Assembly: GCA_016188825.1 (NCBI GenBank)
Contig: JACPHA010000014.1
Span: 1 to 59,798 of the forward strand
Length of the DNA: 59,798 nt
Source of the DNA: Candidatus Pacearchaeota archaeon
GTDB lineage: Archaea; Nanobdellota; Nanobdellia; Pacearchaeales; GW2011-AR1
Reading direction: 5' to 3'
The translations under genes and the position numbers were made by a program. This document shows positions 32,728 through 41,946 of the stretch, piece by piece. Positions within the stretch are counted from its first letter, which is position 1; each line of letters starts with the position of its first letter. Below the pieces are notes generated by a model. It saw only the letters and a program-made list of their open reading frames with translations. It was not told where the DNA came from and searched no databases.

Positions 32728-35484
32728 TTAAGAACCAATTAACCTCGCTCTTCTCCTTCTCCTAAAAATCTTGTAAATCTCAACTGTTGGAATAATAGAA
32801 AAAGAAATTAAAAATAATGCAAACAGCTCAAAATAAGAGAGATATCCGAATTCAAAAACATTCTGCAGAAAGGGAATGTAAATAACAACAAGCAGAAGAA
32901 AAGTTGAAACTAAAAAAGCCCACGTTACATATTTGTTGCCAAAAAATCCAACTTTGAACAAAGATTCCCTCAAAGACCTCATGTTAACCATGTTAAAAAT
33001 CTGTGTAAATGAAATAACAGCGAAAGCTGCAGTCCTTGCTTTTGTTTCATCAATCTTCAAATAGAAATTAAAAACAGCAATTGTTAAAATCATCATAACC
33101 AAAGTCATTAAAATAATAGGAGGCAAAACATCTTTATTCAAAATATTCTCGTCTTTTTTTCTCGGTTTTTCTTTCAGACGGTATTCGTGAACTTGCTCGG
33201 TTGATAAGGCCAAATCTGTTACGCCTCCGCCAACTATGTTAAGCCACAGTATTTGTGCAGGCAGCAAAGGCAGGGGAAGATTCAAAAGCATTGTTGCAAT
33301 AATTGTAGCATGCTCTGCAAAGCCAGTTGTGACTAAAAAAAAAGAAGTTCTGCGCGTGTTAATAAACACCGTTCTTCCCTCTTCAATTGCATTAATAATA
33401 CTTGCAAAATTATCATCTGCTAAGACTATTTCGCTGGATTCTCTTGCAACATCAGTTCCTATCTTACCCATTGCAATTCCTATATCTGCCTGTTTCAGAG
33501 CCGGAGCGTCATTAACTCCATCTCCAGTCATTGCAACAACATGCCCTTCCCTTTGCAAAATCTTGGCAATTTTCAGTTTCATTACAGGATCCAGTCGCGC
33601 AAAAACAGAAACATTTTTTACAGCCTTTTCAAAATCTCTTTCATTCATTTCTGCCAGCTCCGCGCCCGTTAATGCCACCAGCTTTTCATTCTCGTGCTCT
33701 TGTTTAATCAATCCTATTTCTTTTGCAATTGCCACCGCAGTATTTTTGTGGTCTCCGGTTGCCATTATCACTCTTATTCCAGCTTCAGTCGCCCTACCAA
33801 TTGCTTCCTTAACTTCTTCCCTCGGCGGATCACTCATTCCTACCAAGCCAGTAAAAATCAGCTCAAAAGTATCTTTCTCGTGCAGTTCATTCATGCCAGA
33901 ATGAGTCTCTTTATAAGCAACTCCTAAAACCCTCATCGCTTTCCTCGTTAAGTTATCTATTTTTCTTTCAATTTCAATCGCATCTTTTTTTGTCAATCTT
34001 GTTTTTCTTCCGTTTTTTAATATAAACCTTGAATGTTTTATTGCTGATTCAGGCGCGCCGACAACATAAATCTCTCTCTCGCCGTTTTTTTCTGTCAAAA
34101 CAGATAGCGATGCGCGGTATTTTAATTGCGGATTAAAAGGCATTTCATCAATTCTTTTTTCTTTTTCTAAAATTGCCTCTTTCTTGATTCCTGCTTTTTC
34201 AGCTGCAACAATCATTGCGGCTTCTGTCGGCTCCCCGAAAATTTCATATTCTGTTTCATGATTTTCTTTTCTTATCAGTCTGGAATTATTGCAGAAAGAA
34301 ATAATATGCAGAAATTTATTCAAATGCTTATTTTCCAAAGGAACAATTTGCTTTTTGTCCTGGTAAAATTCTCCCTTTGGTTCGTATCCTGCTCCCGTAA
34401 CATAAATCTCGCTCTGCCCCGGGAGGGCTATTTCTTGAACAGTTATTTTATTTTTTGTCAATGTTCCGGTTTTGTCAGTAATGATAACATCAACAACAGC
34501 AAGTGTTTCAGTAGAATATCTGTTTCTTATTATTGCGTTTCTCTTTGCCATTCTATAAGCTCCGATAGCAAGCACAATTGCCAAAATGGAAGGCAGGCCT
34601 TCTGGAATTCCAGCAACCAAAGAAGCAATAGTAAAAATAAAAACATCCTTCAATAACATTTTTCTTATAAAATATCCCACAATAAAAATAATCAGCGCGC
34701 CGACAACAGCAAGAAAAGCCATCTGTTTCGCCATTACGTCAATCCTTGCTTGGAAATGGCTTTTTCTCTGCTCAATGTTTTCTATAGTAGTTGCGAGTTT
34801 TCCAATTATTGTGTTGTCGCCGCCTGCAGTAACTATTGCCCTTCCATGACCCGCAGCAGCAAAAGTCCCAAGCCAAATCATATTCTTTTGGTCTATGAAA
34901 GAAGTTTTTTCCGGTAGCGGCTTTATTATTTTATCAACTGCATAAGGTTCCCCAGTTAAAGAAGACTCAACAGTCCTAAAATTATTTATTTCAATAAGTC
35001 TTGCATCAGCAGGAATCCTATCTCCTTCTTCAACTAATATCATATCTCCAGGAACAATGTATTTAGCAGGAATCTGCACAAGTTCTCCATCACGATAAAC
35101 CTTGGCCCGCTGGACTATCATTTCCTTCAACGCCCTAATTGCCTTTTCAGCCTTTGACTCTTGAAAATATCCTACAACAGCATTTACAGCAACAACACCA
35201 ATTATGACATAAACATCAATCATTCTCTCAAAAAAGAAAGAAATTGCCGCAGCAATTGCTAAAATATAAACCATAAAGCTTTTGAACTGCTTCAAAAAAA
35301 TTATTATTTGGGAAGACTCTTTCTTCTCTGAAATTTCATTAAGCCCGTATTTTACTATTCTCGCGTTCGCTTCTCCCTTGCTCAATCCTTCAATTTTGCT
35401 GTTGAGCTCCTGCAAAACTTCATGAACCGTCTTAGCATGGAATTTATTTTTGGCAAGATTTTTATCTTCTTTTATTATATTCAT
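32728..35484 (-). CDS. P-type cation-transporting ATPase, calcium-type (P2A-like)
   Basis: 918 residues with about ten transmembrane helices. In order: N-terminal cation-ATPase domain (VLQELNSKIEGLSKGEANAR), actuator motif LTGEP, the M4 ion site AGIPEGLPSILA, phosphorylation site DKTGTLTKN, the nucleotide-binding domain, and the hinge GDGVNDAPALKQADIGIAMG. PEGLP in M4 is typical of Ca2+ and related P2A pumps. It pumps cations across the membrane by a phospho-Asp cycle; the exact ion is inferred. It is a single-gene unit ending in a repeated terminator hairpin. Confidence 0.9.
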   Translation of the reverse strand: MNIIKEDKNLAKNKFHAKTVHEVLQELNSKIEGLSKGEANARIVKYGLNEISEKKESSQIIIFLKQFKSFMVYILAIAAAISFFFERMIDVYVIIGVVAVNAVVGYFQESKAEKAIRALKEMIVQRAKVYRDGELVQIPAKYIVPGDMILVEEGDRIPADARLIEINNFRTVESSLTGEPYAVDKIIKPLPEKTSFIDQKNMIWLGTFAAAGHGRAIVTAGGDNTIIGKLATTIENIEQRKSHFQARIDVMAKQMAFLAVVGALIIFIVGYFIRKMLLKDVFIFTIASLVAGIPEGLPSILAIVLAIGAYRMAKRNAIIRNRYSTETLAVVDVIITDKTGTLTKNKITVQEIALPGQSEIYVTGAGYEPKGEFYQDKKQIVPLENKHLNKFLHIISFCNNSRLIRKENHETEYEIFGEPTEAAMIVAAEKAGIKKEAILEKEKRIDEMPFNPQLKYRASLSVLTEKNGEREIYVVGAPESAIKHSRFILKNGRKTRLTKKDAIEIERKIDNLTRKAMRVLGVAYKETHSGMNELHEKDTFELIFTGLVGMSDPPREEVKEAIGRATEAGIRVIMATGDHKNTAVAIAKEIGLIKQEHENEKLVALTGAELAEMNERDFEKAVKNVSVFARLDPVMKLKIAKILQREGHVVAMTGDGVNDAPALKQADIGIAMGKIGTDVARESSEIVLADDNFASIINAIEEGRTVFINTRRTSFFLVTTGFAEHATIIATMLLNLPLPLLPAQILWLNIVGGGVTDLALSTEQVHEYRLKEKPRKKDENILNKDVLPPIILMTLVMMILTIAVFNFYLKIDETKARTAAFAVISFTQIFNMVNMRSLRESLFKVGFFGNKYVTWAFLVSTFLLLVVIYIPFLQNVFEFGYLSYFELFALFLISFSIIPTVEIYKIFRRRRRARLIGS

Positions 35485-35707
35485 CTTATTAAGAACAAAA
35501 ACGATTATTTAAAGATTTTTTATTCTTAATATTTTCAAATTAGCGTTAGTTTGTCAAAATCTTATAATTACTTCATTGAATCATATTAGTATTTCTAACT
35601 TTGAGAAAATAGTTGATATATCAAGATTTGCATTTACATAAACCACACTCTGACTTTCCAATTTCAAAATACGCAAAACTTAAAACCATAGAGATTTTTC
35701 CAAAGAA

Positions 35708-36133
35708 ATGAAAATTTATATAGCTGGAAAAATCAAGACACAATCTGAACAGGAATTTCTAGAAGAAATAGATAAATTATGCAAATCTCTTGGCTTTGAA
35801 ACATTTTTGCCCCATCGTGACGTTGGTTTGGCTAAGAAAATAAAAGATGCCAAAAGAGTTTTTAAGGGAGACATCAAAGAAGGATTTAAAGACATTGACT
35901 TGGTTGTTGCTGTTTTGGACGGCTTGCATGTTGGCGCAGGCACAGCATGGGAATTGGGATATGCCTATGCAAAAGAAATTCCAGCAATTGGAATAAAAAC
36001 CGATGAATCAGTTGAAAATGCCTTAGAATATTTGAGCGCAATTTTAATTAGCTCTATGGAAATTGTAAATTCCCTTGACGAGCTAAAAACCAGATTAAAA
36101 AAACTCATAAACAAAAAATCCAAGGATTGCTAA
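35708..36133 (+). CDS. nucleoside 2-deoxyribosyltransferase-like protein
   Basis: 141 residues. The N-terminus KIYIAGKIKTQSEQEFLEEI and the motif DLVVAVLDGLHVGAGTAWEL match the nucleoside 2-deoxyribosyltransferase / DNPH1 family, where the Asp and the Glu of GTAWELG form the active site. Members cleave or exchange the N-glycosidic bond of deoxynucleosides or their monophosphates. Tail-to-tail overlap of 39 nt with the next gene on the other strand. Confidence 0.8.
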   Translation: MKIYIAGKIKTQSEQEFLEEIDKLCKSLGFETFLPHRDVGLAKKIKDAKRVFKGDIKEGFKDIDLVVAVLDGLHVGAGTAWELGYAYAKEIPAIGIKTDESVENALEYLSAILISSMEIVNSLDELKTRLKKLINKKSKDC

Positions 36134-36397
36134 TGTTCCTAAAATTACAAAAATCAAAACCAACATCAAAATATTTTTGTCATCGGGCTTATCTTCTTTG
36201 TAGTAATCAAGCAGAATATAACTAAACGCAAAAACAGTTATTGCCAGCAGACTTTTGGAAATCCAATGATGTGTTGTTAACTTTGTCAAAAAATCTTTTA
36301 AAACACTGTTCAGTTCCGCATAAACTGTAATAAACGTTATAAAAACAATAGTCATAATCGTCGATAGCGCCATCGCTTTTATATTTGCCTTTTTCAC
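36095..36397 (-). CDS. hypothetical membrane protein, 100 residues
   Basis: Starts with GTG directly after the stop of the upstream gene. Three hydrophobic helices are visible (IKAMALSTIMTIVFITFITV, a middle SLLAITVFAFSYILLDYY, and LMLVLIFVILGTLAILGFF). Co-transcribed with the 154-residue membrane protein. No family recognised. Confidence 0.65.
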   Translation of the reverse strand: MKKANIKAMALSTIMTIVFITFITVYAELNSVLKDFLTKLTTHHWISKSLLAITVFAFSYILLDYYKEDKPDDKNILMLVLIFVILGTLAILGFFVYEFF

Positions 36398-36862
36398 TTA
36401 TCCTGCCTCCAGCGCAGCCCTTGCTCCGCTTGATATGAAATATCCCATTAATGCCATTGCCATTGCCAGAAGAAATATAAAAAGACAAAGAATCATCAAA
36501 GCAGTTTTTGTTTTTCTTCTGTTTATTAAATGCCTTCCATGTTTTCTTATCACAAAATTTGCCAATAGAGAAATAAAAGGAATAAACAAAAATATATGCT
36601 CTTTAGCCTCCATAAAAATCGCATGCGCCCAAGGTTGCGGTCCTGCTTTTATAATCGGCTTGACTGAAGGCCCATAAACGTTAACATAATACCATCCAGC
36701 ACTAATCCAGCTGAGAATTATTAATATAAGGGCCACCAACGAAACAAGCTTAATTCTTTTTATTCCTTTCTTGCTCGGATTCAATAATTCTATGAAAATC
36801 CAGAGGAAACCAATTGCCCCTAGCTCTCCAAGCGTGGCATGAATCCCTATAAGATAATTCAT
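36398..36862 (-). CDS. hypothetical polytopic membrane protein, 154 residues
   Basis: Four hydrophobic segments with conserved-looking polar residues: the N-terminal MNYLIGIHATLGELGAIGF and the central AHAIFMEAKEHIFLFIPF, where two His lie in or near helices. This arrangement could bind haem or metal, similar to small cytochrome-like membrane proteins, but no family is assigned. It is the first gene of a two-gene operon. Confidence 0.65.
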   Translation of the reverse strand: MNYLIGIHATLGELGAIGFLWIFIELLNPSKKGIKRIKLVSLVALILIILSWISAGWYYVNVYGPSVKPIIKAGPQPWAHAIFMEAKEHIFLFIPFISLLANFVIRKHGRHLINRRKTKTALMILCLFIFLLAMAMALMGYFISSGARAALEAG

Positions 36863-37046
36863 TTTAGCCTCTTTTTGTTATTAATCAATAAAGTAATTCG
36901 TTGCTTTTAAACATATCTGAAAATGGCTGTAAAGTATTAACAAAATACAAATCTATCGTCAATAATAATTAATTCTCTGGATATTAATTAATTTTTCAAT
37001 TAACAGAAAAGACAATTAATGAAAGGGATGTTTCTTTGCGAAAATA

Positions 37047-37886
37047 TCAATACGCCCCCAATCTGATAATATTAGTAGCAAACAAAATCAGCAAAATTCC
37101 AAGACCCACCATTACTAATCCCGTCATTAATCTCATCCACTTTCTATTCTTTTGCTTCCATGCCTCAACTCTTTTAACACTCAATCCAAAATAAACTGCA
37201 AATAAAATAATTATCAAAGGCAGGACAAAAATAAAATTATAAAGCAACAAATAGGAAAACACCGCAGAATTGAAGCCTATTTTTGAAAGCAAAGCAGTAA
37301 TAGCAAGGTATGGGCCACCGGTGCAGGGCAGTTCAACGGCAGCGACAAATATCCCAAGAACAATCGCCCCCGGCAAGCTGACCTTCTTTATCATCTTTTG
37401 TATTTGCAAACTTCTCCTATGTGGAATTGCCAATGTAAAGCCTTTACCGTACCACCAGAAATCTTTCATTTCTACCAGACCCAAGATAATAACCAAAATT
37501 CCAACAGCAATCCCAATCGGCTCTGCAAGGTTGAACCTTTGTATAAATAAAAGTAAACCAATGCCTGCAAGTAAATAAGTAATATAAACAGCAAGAATAT
37601 AAATTACTCCGGTAATTAGCATCTTATGTCTATTTTTGGACAAAGCAAGCAGGGTGCTTATCAGCAAGATAAGAACACCAATAGCGCACGGATTTATAGA
37701 ATCAATCAAAGCAGTAACAATAACGACGGACAAGGTTGGCAATTTAATATTTAATCCGGAATAACTGCCAACAGCTCTCCCAGTCATTCCAGTCAAACCA
37801 TTCCCATAAAAAAAATTCATTGAAATAAAAACAATTCCGATTAAAATAAAAAATACAGTTGATATTGCTAAAATCTCTCTTTTCAT
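37047..37886 (-). CDS. ccdA: CcdA/DsbD-like thiol electron transporter
   Basis: 279 residues with six or more transmembrane helices after an N-terminal signal anchor. The two redox cysteines of the CcdA family are in SINPCAIGV (Cys67) and AVELPCTGGPY (near 188). CcdA moves electrons from the cytoplasm to extracytoplasmic thioredoxin-like proteins. It is third in an operon with VKOR and a membrane-anchored thioredoxin-like protein, which supports a role in disulfide control at the cell surface. Confidence 0.85.
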   Translation of the reverse strand: MKREILAISTVFFILIGIVFISMNFFYGNGLTGMTGRAVGSYSGLNIKLPTLSVVIVTALIDSINPCAIGVLILLISTLLALSKNRHKMLITGVIYILAVYITYLLAGIGLLLFIQRFNLAEPIGIAVGILVIILGLVEMKDFWWYGKGFTLAIPHRRSLQIQKMIKKVSLPGAIVLGIFVAAVELPCTGGPYLAITALLSKIGFNSAVFSYLLLYNFIFVLPLIIILFAVYFGLSVKRVEAWKQKNRKWMRLMTGLVMVGLGILLILFATNIIRLGAY

Positions 37887-37892
37887 TTTACT

Positions 37893-38342
37893 TTATGGAA
37901 ATTGACACCCTGCTTTTTCAGCTAAAACATTCAATTCTTGAACACCTATTAAAGTTGAACCATCTTGAAATTCCCAGTGAGGATATTTCTCAACTCCCTT
38001 TTGCAGGCACAATTCTGTCTGTCCAACAACTCCTCTGCAAGCCCTTGGCAATTCTGAAGCCGGAACATCACATCTGGGATCGCACTCGACATAAACACTC
38101 CTTGATTTTATTATTCCATATCCTACTCCAAACATTTTCTCTTGCTTCGCGCAGTTAGGACACCAAAATGCTCCATACTCTTTAACTCCCTTATCGGCTA
38201 AGCAACTTGCCAGAGCATTAAGCTTTTCATCATCATATTCTCCTCCAGTTTTCCTAGAAAAAGCAAACACAACGACTAACAGAATAATAATCAGCAATAT
38301 AACACCAATTAATGCAAATCCAGAAGACTTTTTTTTAGCCAT
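37893..38342 (-). CDS. membrane-anchored thioredoxin-like protein (VKOR partner)
   Basis: 149 residues. An N-terminal transmembrane helix (residues 9-27) anchors it outside the membrane. The active site CPNC (61-64) lies in YGAFWCPNCAKQEKMFG, and the rest (YVECD, ACRGVVGQTELC, GSTLIGVQELNVLAEKAGC) matches the thioredoxin domain that accompanies or is fused to VKOR. Further cysteines may form structural disulfides. It overlaps the VKOR gene by 8 nt. Confidence 0.85.
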   Translation of the reverse strand: MAKKKSSGFALIGVILLIIILLVVVFAFSRKTGGEYDDEKLNALASCLADKGVKEYGAFWCPNCAKQEKMFGVGYGIIKSRSVYVECDPRCDVPASELPRACRGVVGQTELCLQKGVEKYPHWEFQDGSTLIGVQELNVLAEKAGCQFP

Positions 38343-38808
38343 TTATTTCACCTCTTAGCTTATAAGATAATACCAGCACCAAGATTATAAATATATCTAA
38401 TACCAAACAAAGCACGCAAAAAGACAAAATCAAAAATGCCTCTGTATAAACCAAATAAAGTGCAAATATCAAACTTAAAATCATCAAGTAAAATAAAAAT
38501 TCACTCAGTTCTCTTCTTCCAATTTTTTTCCTTCCAAAATAAATTTCTTTATCATTTTTTATATAATAAAGAACAAGCAAAACAATCAAAAAAGTAATAA
38601 TCCCCATTAACGAAACAGGAATTCCAGAGCCAGGCGGAAATTCAGAGTAAATGCTCTTATTGACAACATCACAGCTTAGTCCTTCGCTGAAATTGCAAAA
38701 ACTTGATGTATCTGAATAATGCAGATAAGTCAGATATGCAGAAATAATTATTGACAAAACAGAAATTATCTGCATCCACAAGATTATCTTATTTAATTTA
38801 GATTTCAC
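38335..38808 (-). CDS. vitamin K epoxide reductase (VKOR) family protein
   Basis: 157 residues with four transmembrane helices. VKOR homologues make disulfides using quinone. The loop cysteines Cys38 and Cys46 (SSFCNFSEGLSCDVVNKSIY) and the redox CVLC motif (131-134) are present, as is the conserved Ser/Gly region GIPVSLMG. It is first in the operon with the thioredoxin-like and CcdA genes. The presence of both an oxidising and a reducing arm suggests active thiol management on exported proteins, such as the Cys-rich surface proteins at 52-55 kb. Confidence 0.88.
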   Translation of the reverse strand: MKSKLNKIILWMQIISVLSIIISAYLTYLHYSDTSSFCNFSEGLSCDVVNKSIYSEFPPGSGIPVSLMGIITFLIVLLVLYYIKNDKEIYFGRKKIGRRELSEFLFYLMILSLIFALYLVYTEAFLILSFCVLCLVLDIFIILVLVLSYKLRGEING

Positions 38809-38889
38809 AATCCTTTCACGCTCTCGTACCTCTTTTTATTTTCATTAATAGAGGATTATATTAATAAACCTTCCTGTTTTTCTAAAAAA

Positions 38890-40032
38890 ATGAAACCCCT
38901 ATACCTCGATAATGCAGCAACAACACGCGTTGATAAAAAAGTTGTAAAAGAAATGGAAAACTATTTCCTTGAAAATTTCGGAAATCCCTCTTCTCTGCAT
39001 GAATTGGGAGAAAAAGCAAAAAACGCAATAAATGATGCAAGAAAAATCTTATGTCTTGAAATAAATGCAAAACCCTGGGAAATTTATTTCACTTCCTCAG
39101 GCACAGAAGCAAACAATCTTGCAATTCAAGGCCTAGCAAGAGCAAGCCAAAAAAAGAAAAAAATTATCATAAGTGAAATAGAGCATCCTTCTGTTCTAGA
39201 GCCTTGCAAATTTTTACAATCACAGGGCTTTCAATTAATAAAAATTCCTGTCAATCACGAAGGCTTAATTAATATGCAATTTCTGAAAAAACAATTAGAA
39301 AAAAATTCAAAAGAAATTCTATTAGTTTCAGTCATGCAGGTAAACAATATAATAGGCACGCTCCAAGACATTGAGAAAATCGGAATTTTATGCAATCAGT
39401 TTAATGTGCTATTTCATACAGATGCAGTACAAAGTTTCGGCAAATTAAATATAGATGTAAAAAAATTTAATATCTCTCTACTTTCAGCATCAGCCCACAA
39501 AATTAACGGTCCTAAAGGAACAGGTTTTCTTTACATTTCTGAAAAAATAAAAATTTCTCCATTGATTTTCGGAGGCGGCCAGGAAAAAGATTTAAGAAGC
39601 GGAACTGAAAATGTTCCTGCAATAATCGGCTTTGCAAAAGCCCTTGAACTTTATAAAAAAATAAACAAAAATAAAATTCTAAAATTAAGAAGTACACTAA
39701 TAACAAAACTAGAAAAAATAGGCGGAAAAATAAATGGCTCAAAAGAAAATAGAATTTTTAATAACATTCATGTTTCATTTCCAAACTATCAAAACCTTGA
39801 GTCAGACTATCTTGTAACTTTCCTTTCGCAAAGAAAAATTTATGTCTCTGCGGGCAGTGCCTGTGACAGCAACAAGGAAAAAGAAGATCATGTGCTAAAA
39901 GCAATTGGTTTAAACAGCAAAGAAGCAAAAAGCTCAATAAGAATCACAATAAACGAAAATTTGAAAGAAAAGGATGTTGATTATGTTATAAGGGAAATTA
40001 AAAAAGCCTTGAGGATTTTCAAATCACCATAA
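38890..40032 (+). CDS. cysteine desulfurase, NifS/IscS-like
   Basis: 380 residues. PLP-dependent removal of sulfur from cysteine for Fe-S clusters or tRNA thiolation. Motifs: YLDNAATTRVD at the N-terminus, NFGNPSSLHELG, the PLP lysine in SASAHKINGPKGTGF, and the catalytic cysteine loop SAGSACDSNKEK. The start is divergent from VKOR, with a TATA-like ATTATATTAATAA about 25 nt upstream. No IscU-like scaffold is adjacent. Confidence 0.93.
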   Translation: MKPLYLDNAATTRVDKKVVKEMENYFLENFGNPSSLHELGEKAKNAINDARKILCLEINAKPWEIYFTSSGTEANNLAIQGLARASQKKKKIIISEIEHPSVLEPCKFLQSQGFQLIKIPVNHEGLINMQFLKKQLEKNSKEILLVSVMQVNNIIGTLQDIEKIGILCNQFNVLFHTDAVQSFGKLNIDVKKFNISLLSASAHKINGPKGTGFLYISEKIKISPLIFGGGQEKDLRSGTENVPAIIGFAKALELYKKINKNKILKLRSTLITKLEKIGGKINGSKENRIFNNIHVSFPNYQNLESDYLVTFLSQRKIYVSAGSACDSNKEKEDHVLKAIGLNSKEAKSSIRITINENLKEKDVDYVIREIKKALRIFKSP

Positions 40033-40217
40033 CGGCTCTGTTAAGCCTGCGGGTGATGGAATTACAAATCCAGTTATCTTATCGTATATAAATGCTAACT
40101 AATTATATCCCAATAACCACTCTTTTTAGCTAACCCATAATTAACAAATTCCGTCGATTGATTGATAACATAATAAGACTTATCACTTTTTAACTAAATA
40201 AAAGCCCACAACAAAAA

Positions 40218-40228
40218 CTATATAAATA
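40218..40228 (+). promoter_or_regulatory. TATA box and Shine-Dalgarno of the 40265 gene
   Basis: CTATATAAATA at 40218-40228 lies 37-47 nt before the ATG at 40265. An AGGAGG sits at 40254-40259, 5 nt before the start. This transcript therefore has a short leader with a strong ribosome-binding site, unlike the leaderless genes nearby. Confidence 0.55.
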
Positions 40229-40264
40229 AAAAAATCCTGTATTTTTTGTTAAAAGGAGGTGAAA

Positions 40265-40609
40265 ATGGCAAAAGGAAAAAGTGGGAATAAACTTGGAAGT
40301 TGGGCCTTCTTAATCGGTGTAATCCTTGCAGTCTTGTTCGGGATATTTGGAGGCCTGTCTGACAACCCTCAAATAGCGTGGCTGGTTTTAGTTATCGGTA
40401 TAGTTGTCGGCCTGATGAATGTTGCAGATGAAGAAGTTGAACCATTCCTAATGGCTGGGACAGTGCTTGTCATTGTTTCCGTATTGGGCCAGAATGCGCT
40501 GGGAGCAGTTCCATTCTTTGTGAACATCTTGCAGGCGTTGTCAGTCTTGTTCGTGCCCGCTACAATAATCGTAGCATTGAAGCATGTATTTGCAATAGCC
40601 AAAAATTAA
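40265..40609 (+). CDS. hypothetical membrane protein, 114 residues
   Basis: The ATG at 40265 is fixed by AGGAGG just upstream. After a basic N-terminus the protein has three or four hydrophobic segments with small-residue patterns (WAFLIGVILAVLFGIFGGL, WLVLVIGIVVGLMNV). A strong promoter and ribosome-binding site and higher GC than its surroundings suggest high expression. No function is known. A bidirectional hairpin terminator follows. Confidence 0.75.
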   Translation: MAKGKSGNKLGSWAFLIGVILAVLFGIFGGLSDNPQIAWLVLVIGIVVGLMNVADEEVEPFLMAGTVLVIVSVLGQNALGAVPFFVNILQALSVLFVPATIIVALKHVFAIAKN

Positions 40610-40623
40610 AAATTTTTTATGTC

Positions 40624-40653
40624 AAAAAGTCCAAACACACACAAGGACTTTTT
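40624..40653. terminator. dispersed terminator-like hairpin, copy T3
   Basis: AAAAAGTCC (40624-40632) pairs with GGACTTTTT (40645-40653) over the loop AAACACACACAA. It lies between two convergent genes and has T- and A-runs on both sides, so it could stop transcription from either direction. Confidence 0.65.
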
Positions 40654-40675
40654 GATTTTAATTTTTTTCTTAATT

Positions 40676-41077
40676 TTATTTTTTTAAATCAATAACCTTA
40701 AATCCAAATTTTTCATATATCTTATCGGAACTAATTATTTCACTTTTTTCAGAGAAAGCTAATTCGCTTTCATAGGCAAAAGCCATAAGCAAGGAATCAA
40801 AAATGCTTGCTCCCTGTTCGATGTATTCAACCGCTTTAAAGAATAAATCCCACTTAATAAATGTTAATCCGGCAATTCTTGATATCTGAAACAAAGTTTT
40901 CTTAAGAGGTATACTCTCTCTAACACAGACCACCATTAATTCAACAACTGTAAACGGAGAAACGTAAATAGAATTCTTATTATGCTCATATACTTTTCTT
41001 GCTTTTTCTTTAAGCCAATCAGAATCCTTTAATAAAGCTAAGAAAAAATCAGAATCTGCGTATTTTTTTGAGGGCAT
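40676..41077 (-). CDS. vapC: PIN-domain toxin, VapC family
   Basis: 133 residues. PIN-fold RNase with conserved acidic residues: Asp8 or Asp10 in KYADSDFFLALL, the Glu in TVVELMVV, Asp in SIFDSLLMAFAYES, and SSDK near the C-terminus. VapC toxins cleave tRNA or rRNA. The gene overlaps the upstream antitoxin gene by 29 nt, as in typical toxin-antitoxin pairs. Confidence 0.85.
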   Translation of the reverse strand: MPSKKYADSDFFLALLKDSDWLKEKARKVYEHNKNSIYVSPFTVVELMVVCVRESIPLKKTLFQISRIAGLTFIKWDLFFKAVEYIEQGASIFDSLLMAFAYESELAFSEKSEIISSDKIYEKFGFKVIDLKK

Positions 41078-41306
41078 ATTTTTCTATTTCCTCCCTGGCT
41101 TCTTTCTTGAGAGTCTGGACAGATTTTCCTTTTAACCTTTCTTTTCCAAGTCTGCTTAAAGCTTCAATTGGGTCGTCATCAATTTGTTCAATAATAATTG
41201 ATTTATCATGTAGCTTTAACACTAATGTTTTGGACTGTAAAAGTCTCCTTATTTCTTCAGGTATATACAATCTTCCTTGTTTGTCAAAAGAGACTATTCT
41301 TTCCAT
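41049..41306 (-). CDS. vapB: AbrB-type antitoxin, VapB family
   Basis: 85 residues. The N-terminal swapped-hairpin (SpoVT/AbrB) domain is seen in RIVSFDKQGRLYIPEEIRRL, where the VSFDKQGRLYIP pattern is diagnostic. The C-terminal half is a charged helix that would bind and neutralise VapC. It precedes and overlaps vapC and probably autorepresses the operon. Confidence 0.85.
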   Translation of the reverse strand: MERIVSFDKQGRLYIPEEIRRLLQSKTLVLKLHDKSIIIEQIDDDPIEALSRLGKERLKGKSVQTLKKEAREEIEKYALKKIRRF

Positions 41307-41382
41307 TATTAACTAATATTACCATTATTTATAAATCTTTCCATTAACCTGAGAAGTACTTTTTGATATTTGTTATATTACT

Positions 41383-41613
41383 CTATTCCACTTTCTCTAA
41401 AAATTCTTCATCCATCGGTGCGTAAGCTATCACTTCTCCGGTTTTTTCATCGATAATTTCAACATGATACTGCCCATTTGGAAGGATTATGTTTATTTTC
41501 CCGGTCATTCCCTTTTTTATTCTTGGCTCTTCTTCTGAATAATATTCGACATATTCAGGATTTGGGTCAGCAAGAAGCCTAACTTTCTGGTGCCTCTTGA
41601 ATTTCGTTTGCAT
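41383..41613 (-). CDS. small SH3-like/KOW-like hypothetical protein
   Basis: 76 residues. FKRHQKVRLLADPNPEYVEY, then RIKKGMTGKINIILPNGQYH, look like a small beta-barrel of the SH3 or KOW type, similar to proteins that begin with a turn-forming KGMxGxI motif. The C-terminus is acidic. Function unknown. It lies 27 nt after the next minus-strand gene and may share its transcript. Confidence 0.6.
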   Translation of the reverse strand: MQTKFKRHQKVRLLADPNPEYVEYYSEEEPRIKKGMTGKINIILPNGQYHVEIIDEKTGEVIAYAPMDEEFLEKVE

Positions 41614-41640
41614 TTTTTATCTAGAGAAAGATAGTATTTA

Positions 41641-41946
41641 TTAATTTCCACACAATTTCTCTAATTTGCTTCTTGTATTTGCTACTATTCTTGCGCTGCC
41701 TTCAACAAATTCTGGAGCGCAAGCATATGCGTAGCGTTTCGCCTCTTTTTTCAGAGATAATGTTGCCCAAATTCGCGCGCCAATTATTCCTCCAAGAGGG
41801 CCAGTAAAAGCCGAAAAAACAACAGCCCCCCTGTCTCCTCCGAGATAGTATCCTAATACTGCTCCTCCAAATAAAGCACCACCACCAGAAATAGCTAATC
41901 TTGTAAAATAATTCTTTGAAGTTTTTGCAATCATTTCTTCTGCCAT
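41641..41946 (-). CDS. glycine-rich membrane protein, possibly with a longer start-less N-terminus
   Basis: 101 residues from the ATG at 41946. Two Gly-rich hydrophobic segments (LAISGGGALFGGAVLGYYLG and FSAFTGPLGGIIGARIW) resemble glycine-zipper membrane proteins. The frame continues open upstream for 65 codons to 42141, and that part looks coding (GKISEILSNYSFSSAERGIL, ICDVVDFFYQNKKK), but it has no ATG, GTG or TTG. Either the real gene uses an unusual start, or its 5' end was damaged next to the EF-2 gene. Function unknown. Confidence 0.6.
   Translation of the reverse strand: MAEEMIAKTSKNYFTRLAISGGGALFGGAVLGYYLGGDRGAVVFSAFTGPLGGIIGARIWATLSLKKEAKRYAYACAPEFVEGSARIVANTRSKLEKLCGN

Noticed and set aside
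40033-40258. Possible small RNA in the gap after the desulfurase gene
   Set aside because: A C-box-like GTGATGG is present, but there is no convincing D box, guide arrangement or stable fold; only the promoter of the next gene is supported.
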